Translations under genes and position numbers: made by a program
Notes under the pieces: generated by a model
What the model was told of the DNA's origin: nothing
Databases searched by the model: none
Seen by the model: only the letters and a program-made list of their open reading frames with translations
Origin: Mimachlamys varia
Taxonomy: Eukaryota > Mollusca > Bivalvia > Pectinida > Pectinidae
Length of the DNA: 64,000 bases
Direction of reading: 5' to 3'
Assembly: GCA_947623455.1 (NCBI GenBank)
Contig: OX392527.1
Location: forward strand, 27,520,201 to 27,584,200
Shown here: piece after piece, positions 60,301 through 64,000 of the stretch
How the letters are laid out: the number at the start of each line of letters is the position of its first letter
How positions within the stretch are numbered: position 1 is the first letter of the stretch

Positions 60301-62352
60301 TGATTATTTGATTAAAAGTGAAGCTCATATTTAACATTTTTACCTCAATCTTCTACTTTACTAGTCACTGAAACTCATACTTGGGGTATAAAGTCAGTTT
60401 GGTAAGCGGTGTCTCAAGTATCAGGAGTAGGTCAGAGTGACCTACATTTTGACCTTGACATACATCTAACAAAAAAGTTTGTCTTTTATATCTAAGTCAC
60501 TGGAACTTCATACTTGAGGTATAGGTTCATCTTGGTATAGCAGAGTGTTGTATTAAAAACCTGCATACTTGCGGTTAACGAGGCTATCACATTCCACGGG
60601 GGGACAGACTGCAATCAAATTGTCTTGTTAAGATTATGCTTACTTATTTTGAATCAGTATGTCAATTAAATTGTTCAAGTCAAGTCAAGAGTTTTGCTCA
60701 AGTGATCTGTTCTGATCACTTTCCGTCTGTCGTCTTGCTTTGTGCGTAAACCTTTTTTACAATTTCAACTTCTTCTCAAGAATCAGAGGAAGGAATCTCC
60801 TTGGTTGTGATCCTTGCTTGATCAGGATACAGATTTGTAAAATTGGGATTTGTGCCCCTACCCAAGGGGTCAGGGCAGGGTCCCAAAAGGAAAATTATAC
60901 AATATTCCAAAAATCTTCTCCAGATTCAGAAGTGTACTACAACAGGGCTCAAATGTGTTTAGTTCACTTTTTGGTTAAAATTATGAAATACCAGTTGACA
61001 ACCTCCGTTCATAACACATTACGGAAAAGTAATAATACAAATGTCCTTGGTTAACTTGGTTGACATTATAATAATATATTTTATTTACTGAGGAAGAACC
61101 TGTCAACCCTCCCTCATTAGGAGGGAGACTCCCTCATTTTGACCAAAATTTACCAATCTCCCTCGACATCTCCCTCATTTAAGTCCAAATTCACAAAAAT
61201 TCAAAATCTACATCCTGTGGTCAAATGATATCCTCATTGGAAATATTGAAAGAGGGAGATCTCCTTCATTGGAGGTTTTAGAGGTTGACACCTATGGTTA
61301 ATCTCCCTCAGGGTCTGTCACTTGTGACATAAAAAGTCACAGGGGTCAAATGTGTTTAATTCACTTTGTGGTTAAAAGTTTTAAATACCAATTGATATCC
61401 TCCTTCATATCACATTACTAAGAAGTAATAATACAAATGTCCTTAGTTAACTTAGTTTGACATCAAAGTCACAGGGGTCAAATGTGTTTAGTTTACTTTT
61501 TGGTTAAAAGTATAAAATACCATGTGAGTGATGCAGGTCTGTTAGGCCTCTTGTTTAATTAGGTTCAGCTTTAAGGACTTTGATTATTGTTTCAAACTCT
61601 TTCTTAACAAATGCAATGAATACAATTTTCTGTTTTTCAGGAGTTTTGTCGATGGCCAATGCTGGGCCCAACACAAACGGATCCCAGTTTTTCCTTTGCA
61701 CAGTCAAGACTCCCTGGTATGAATAATATTCTGTAAAACCTACCTTTTATGATATTTTATCTGCCAGAGAAAAACTTTGTTATATTTGATATAATAAACT
61801 GATCAGCAAAGAAACATAACACCCCTTTACTCTTTTTCTACTTTGACATCCAAACAAAGGTTTTCATGGCATAAAAAGATATTTTTCGGATGAAAAGTGT
61901 ATCTGTCTTGTTAAAATCTTTCTACTGTTGCCATTGCCACACCGGCAACACAGCCACTTCTTGTATTTCAAATGGGGCTTCCCACAAGTATGACACCATA
62001 TATGTATGTAGATACATGTATTAGCTCTGTCGTTCTACAAGGTGACATATTGATATCATATCCAAAGTTAAAAACATATCCATTGTATAACTTTCTGTAT
62101 TTTAATTTGCTTGGTCACATCGCAACCAAAAACAACTGTATTACAACTAAGGAGACAATAATGCACATGAGGTTCTTGTTACATGACAAACGTTTCCAGC
62201 ATATATTCTGTTTTTACAGGTTGGATGGCAAACATGTTGTGTTTGGATCTGTCACAGAAGGTTTGAATATAGTAAAGAAGATTGAAAGTTATGGTTCCCC
62301 AAGAGGAGCAACTAGTCAAAAAATTATAATAGAGGACTGTGGGGAGTGTTAA
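54349..62352 (+). CDS. PPIA: Cyclophilin A-like peptidyl-prolyl cis-trans isomerase, complete
   Basis: Catalyses proline cis-trans isomerisation and assists protein folding; this class binds cyclosporin A. Coding exons: 54349-54417, 57996-58026, 58539-58724, 61641-61716, 62220-62352; phases agree and total 164 residues, as in single-domain cyclophilins. Seen: [16 protein letters not shown] with Arg55, Phe60 and Gln63; [14 protein letters not shown]; and [12 protein letters not shown] with Trp121 and His126, matching the cyclosporin-sensitive active site. There is no signal or transit peptide, so a cytosolic protein is likely; a short PPIF-type isoform using another first exon cannot be excluded. 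Introns 1 and 3 hold transposon-derived elements (56.09-57.90 and 59.08-59.61 kb). It is divergent from MINPP1. Confidence 0.97.
54950..55480 (-). repeat. TGACCTTGAAA repeat family, inverted (cyclophilin intron 1)
   Basis: Reverse-strand copies of the blocks seen at 48.5-49.8 kb: AGGTCATATGGGTCAAAAGT, CTTCAAGAAACTTCTTCTC and TTTGGCTGGTAGCATGCT recur about four times. Confidence 0.65.
55639..55988. mobile_element. Element with nearly perfect 67-bp inverted arms
   Basis: The left arm (55639-55706) and right arm (55922-55988) are reverse complements with about one difference. The outer end is ATGATATATACTGAGATTGT and the inner end is TTTGTGAGCTTTCG. The 215-bp spacer has no gene. It lies in cyclophilin intron 1. 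Confidence 0.85.
56090..57900. mobile_element. 1.8-kb element with inverted ends of about 190 bp (cyclophilin intron 1)
   Basis: The left end (56090-56283) and right end (57715-57900) pair imperfectly: AACCGGGACAAAATTGCAAC against GTTGCAATTTTGTCCCGGTT, and AGCATAATTGCTCA against AGTAAGCATTTATGCT. The interior is very AT-rich and has no frame of note. Confidence 0.75.
58240..58345 (+). mobile_element. tRNA-derived SINE-like element (cyclophilin intron 2)
   Basis: The A-box-like TTAGCTCAAGTGTAGAGCAT, a possible anticodon stem TTGGC/GCCAA and the B-box-like GTGTTCGAGCCCC follow each other as in a tRNA, but the anticodon loop lacks the U33 position and the acceptor stem does not pair. Probably a SINE head and not a tRNA gene. 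Confidence 0.5.
59084..59607. mobile_element. hAT-type MITE with perfect 8-bp target duplication
   Basis: A 524-bp element with ends TAGTGCTGTCACGATA and TATCGTGACAGCACTA (16-bp perfect inverted ends). GTGGTATG flanks it on both sides (59076-59083 and 59608-59615). An 8-bp duplication and ends of this form are the hallmark of hAT transposons. There is no transposase frame. It lies in cyclophilin intron 3. Confidence 0.9.
59885..60292. repeat. Dispersed repeat with ATATCCCC ends
   Basis: Starts near TTAATATCCCCCGCTTTCCC and ends near ATCCCCTGTTTCGGTGAAAT/CAGGGGATAATAA, the last part being a 10-bp-stem hairpin. Contains GGGGCCATGAATCCGCC and a GACAGACGGACCAAGCC tail. It lies in cyclophilin intron 3. 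Confidence 0.5.
60944..61560. repeat. Repeat of about 130 bp (3 partial copies) and inverted CTCCCTCATT block
   Basis: CACAGGGGTCAAATGTGTTTA and GTCCTTAGTTAACTTAG recur near 60945, 61335 and 61475. Between the first two lies a block (about 61095-61300) with CCCTCATTAGGAGGGAGACT that matches the repeat at 21.34 kb in reverse. Confidence 0.6.
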
Positions 62353-62812
62353 GAACAATTATCTCTGAATGAGAGCTGTGCATATATTAATTATGTGCAT
62401 ATTCATTTCTATAGGTCTCATTGAGAATACTGTGATATTTTTCAAATACGAAGCATGCGGAATGATTCAATCTAGATCGCATCTTGTGTCATTTGTACTA
62501 TGAATAACATTTGATAGAGCTGACATGAGTACCAATGATAGGTTATATACAAGACTATTAATTTCTGCATTAAACATCACTTGATATGGGAAAATGATAC
62601 ATTTACAACAATGTCAAAACCTCTGTACTCGTAGTTTTAATTTGTGCTTCTTTATATTTTGGTTCATTTATGTCATACAAAATGTAATGTTGTCTTATTT
62701 GTTAAGAGATCATGACAGGTATTAAATTATATTCTTTCCCACCAAACATTCAATGTGCATAATTAAAGCTTGTTTATTCTTTTTCATTCTTGAAACATTT
62801 GTGTGCTGCCTG

Positions 62813-62818
62813 AATAAA
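62813..62818 (+). terminator. Candidate poly(A) signal of the cyclophilin gene
   Basis: AATAAA about 460 nt after the stop codon, followed by a GT-containing stretch. This is a reasonable length for a 3' UTR. The interval 62353-62812 has no other coding signal. Confidence 0.5.
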
Positions 62819-64000
62819 ATGTGCTATAAACATGTCCATTTCTTTTCATTCCCCACCTCTCATTGTGTACTTATATTCTCTGCAAACTTGAGGAAACAGA
62901 ACAGGTGGGTAGTGAATTTTTATTAAACCCAGAATTCAAACTTGAAAGACTTAAATGACGCCCCTTTATCTGTACTAAGCGAGCTATGCTTCCTCAGTAA
63001 CATCTCTCGTGGAGGTCAACTCCAAGTAATGTCGTGTGACAATTAGGCATACAAGGGAGAATCAACCACCAAATCACTACATAAATGGCTCCGGATTCCA
63101 AACTAAATCACTTCTATCAATAGTTGGATTTCTTTCCTATTACTATTGTGTATACTATATTAAATAAATTCTATGGTTGGTACGTATACCCCTTAACAAA
63201 ACCTGGAGTCCTGGGGTGGGATACCAGGGTAGATGTGTTATTGGAATAGCCCTGAGAATATTTCCTAATTTTTAAAGTTTTTATATTGATTCCCCCCCCC
63301 CCCCACCCGTTAATCTTCATCAACTTGTATATGAAGTATTTGAAATCTCTTGATGTTGTATGGATGTATGACAGCAGTCGATGATCATGGAACTACAAAG
63401 TACATACATTCGTAATAAAGATATATCTACAGAGCCTTTACATAATGCCAGGGAAAAGGAGTTTTGACTGCAGTTTCTTGACTGAAGTTCCACAATCTAT
63501 TAAGTCTGAAGAGCTGCCGTTGAAGGAGTGAAAGCGCTAATCATGTGTCTGTGCCTTTTTTGATAATTTCCATATATTTTCTTTCACAAGGAAACTTCTA
63601 TTTTATTACCGGTATATACACTGTATATATTAAGTAATCCCTAGGAGAAATTTCTGAAAACAGGTTTTGACGTCCAGGGGTTTCTACGAGGTCAAAGTCA
63701 TGTATACATGATTCATACAATAGAGTGGGAAAATTTGTTTGCATTGTTCTCTTTGTGGTTTAAGTTCCTCGCAATGTTTAAGTTCACATATATGCAAATA
63801 TATACATGTACTTAAAAAAACATGCATACGAGATATTGAAGAGTGATTCGTTTCAATTTGTGAATTAAGGGGATGGGGGTATTGAAGATTAATTGTTTAA
63901 CTGATTCAAACTTTTTTCTAAGATAATTCAAATATGGTTATGTTACAGACCCAGAAACATCAGCCTGTGGTTTTTTTGGCTCGGTATAGGTGTATGAGTT
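62819..64000. other. Right-end intergenic stretch
   Basis: Contains a poly-C tract near 63293-63304 and AT-rich DNA. No gene, RNA or inverted-repeat element was recognised. Confidence 0.45.

Overview
The window is nuclear DNA of an invertebrate animal: AT-rich, intron-rich, packed with short non-autonomous transposons and minisatellites. The proteins and the style of repeats point to a lophotrochozoan, most likely a marine bivalve mollusc. That placement is an inference from repeat types and protein similarity recalled from memory, not from a search.

Four protein genes were rebuilt exon by exon, with splice phases checked by hand. (1) Minus strand, 146-7879: an SAFB/SLTM-like RNA-binding protein; nine coding exons include its RRM, and the 3' end runs off the left edge. 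(2) Plus strand, 19205-35556: a complete IKK-alpha/beta-type IkappaB kinase, 19 coding exons, 729 residues, with kinase, ubiquitin-like and helical scaffold regions. (3) Minus strand, 44464-54140: a complete multiple inositol polyphosphate phosphatase (MINPP1), 4 exons, 487 residues, ending in an ER-retention HDEL. (4) Plus strand, 54349-62352: a complete cyclophilin A-like peptidyl-prolyl isomerase, 5 exons, 164 residues. MINPP1 and the cyclophilin are divergent with only 208 bp between their ATGs. An A-tailed, U6-snRNA-like sequence lies at about 38.56-38.66 kb on the minus strand. The four genes do not form one pathway: they cover nuclear RNA/chromatin binding, NF-kappaB signalling, ER inositol phosphate turnover and protein folding.

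Between and inside the genes are: a broken LINE (about 8.95-11.26 kb) next to a Penelope-like RT fragment; an AAGGTCA-rich 145-bp satellite (11.48-12.29 kb); an array of covarying hairpins (12.78-13.56 kb); a Ty3/gypsy integrase remnant (16.7-17.2 kb); 39-bp and 27-bp minisatellites inside IKK introns; a divergent repeat with ATGG-rich YY1-like motifs (50.3-51.9 kb); and many inverted-repeat elements, including a hAT-type MITE with a perfect 8-bp target duplication, TTAA-flanked piggyBac-like elements and CAGTG-ended elements.

The most unusual signal is at 12.78-13.56 kb. Five units of about 113-121 bp each carry three hairpins. The stems differ between units by compensatory or G-U-tolerated changes while the loops stay similar, as expected if base pairing itself is kept. 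This array lies in a 1.9-kb insertion that splits a dispersed repeat whose uninterrupted relative is at 19.5-19.8 kb.
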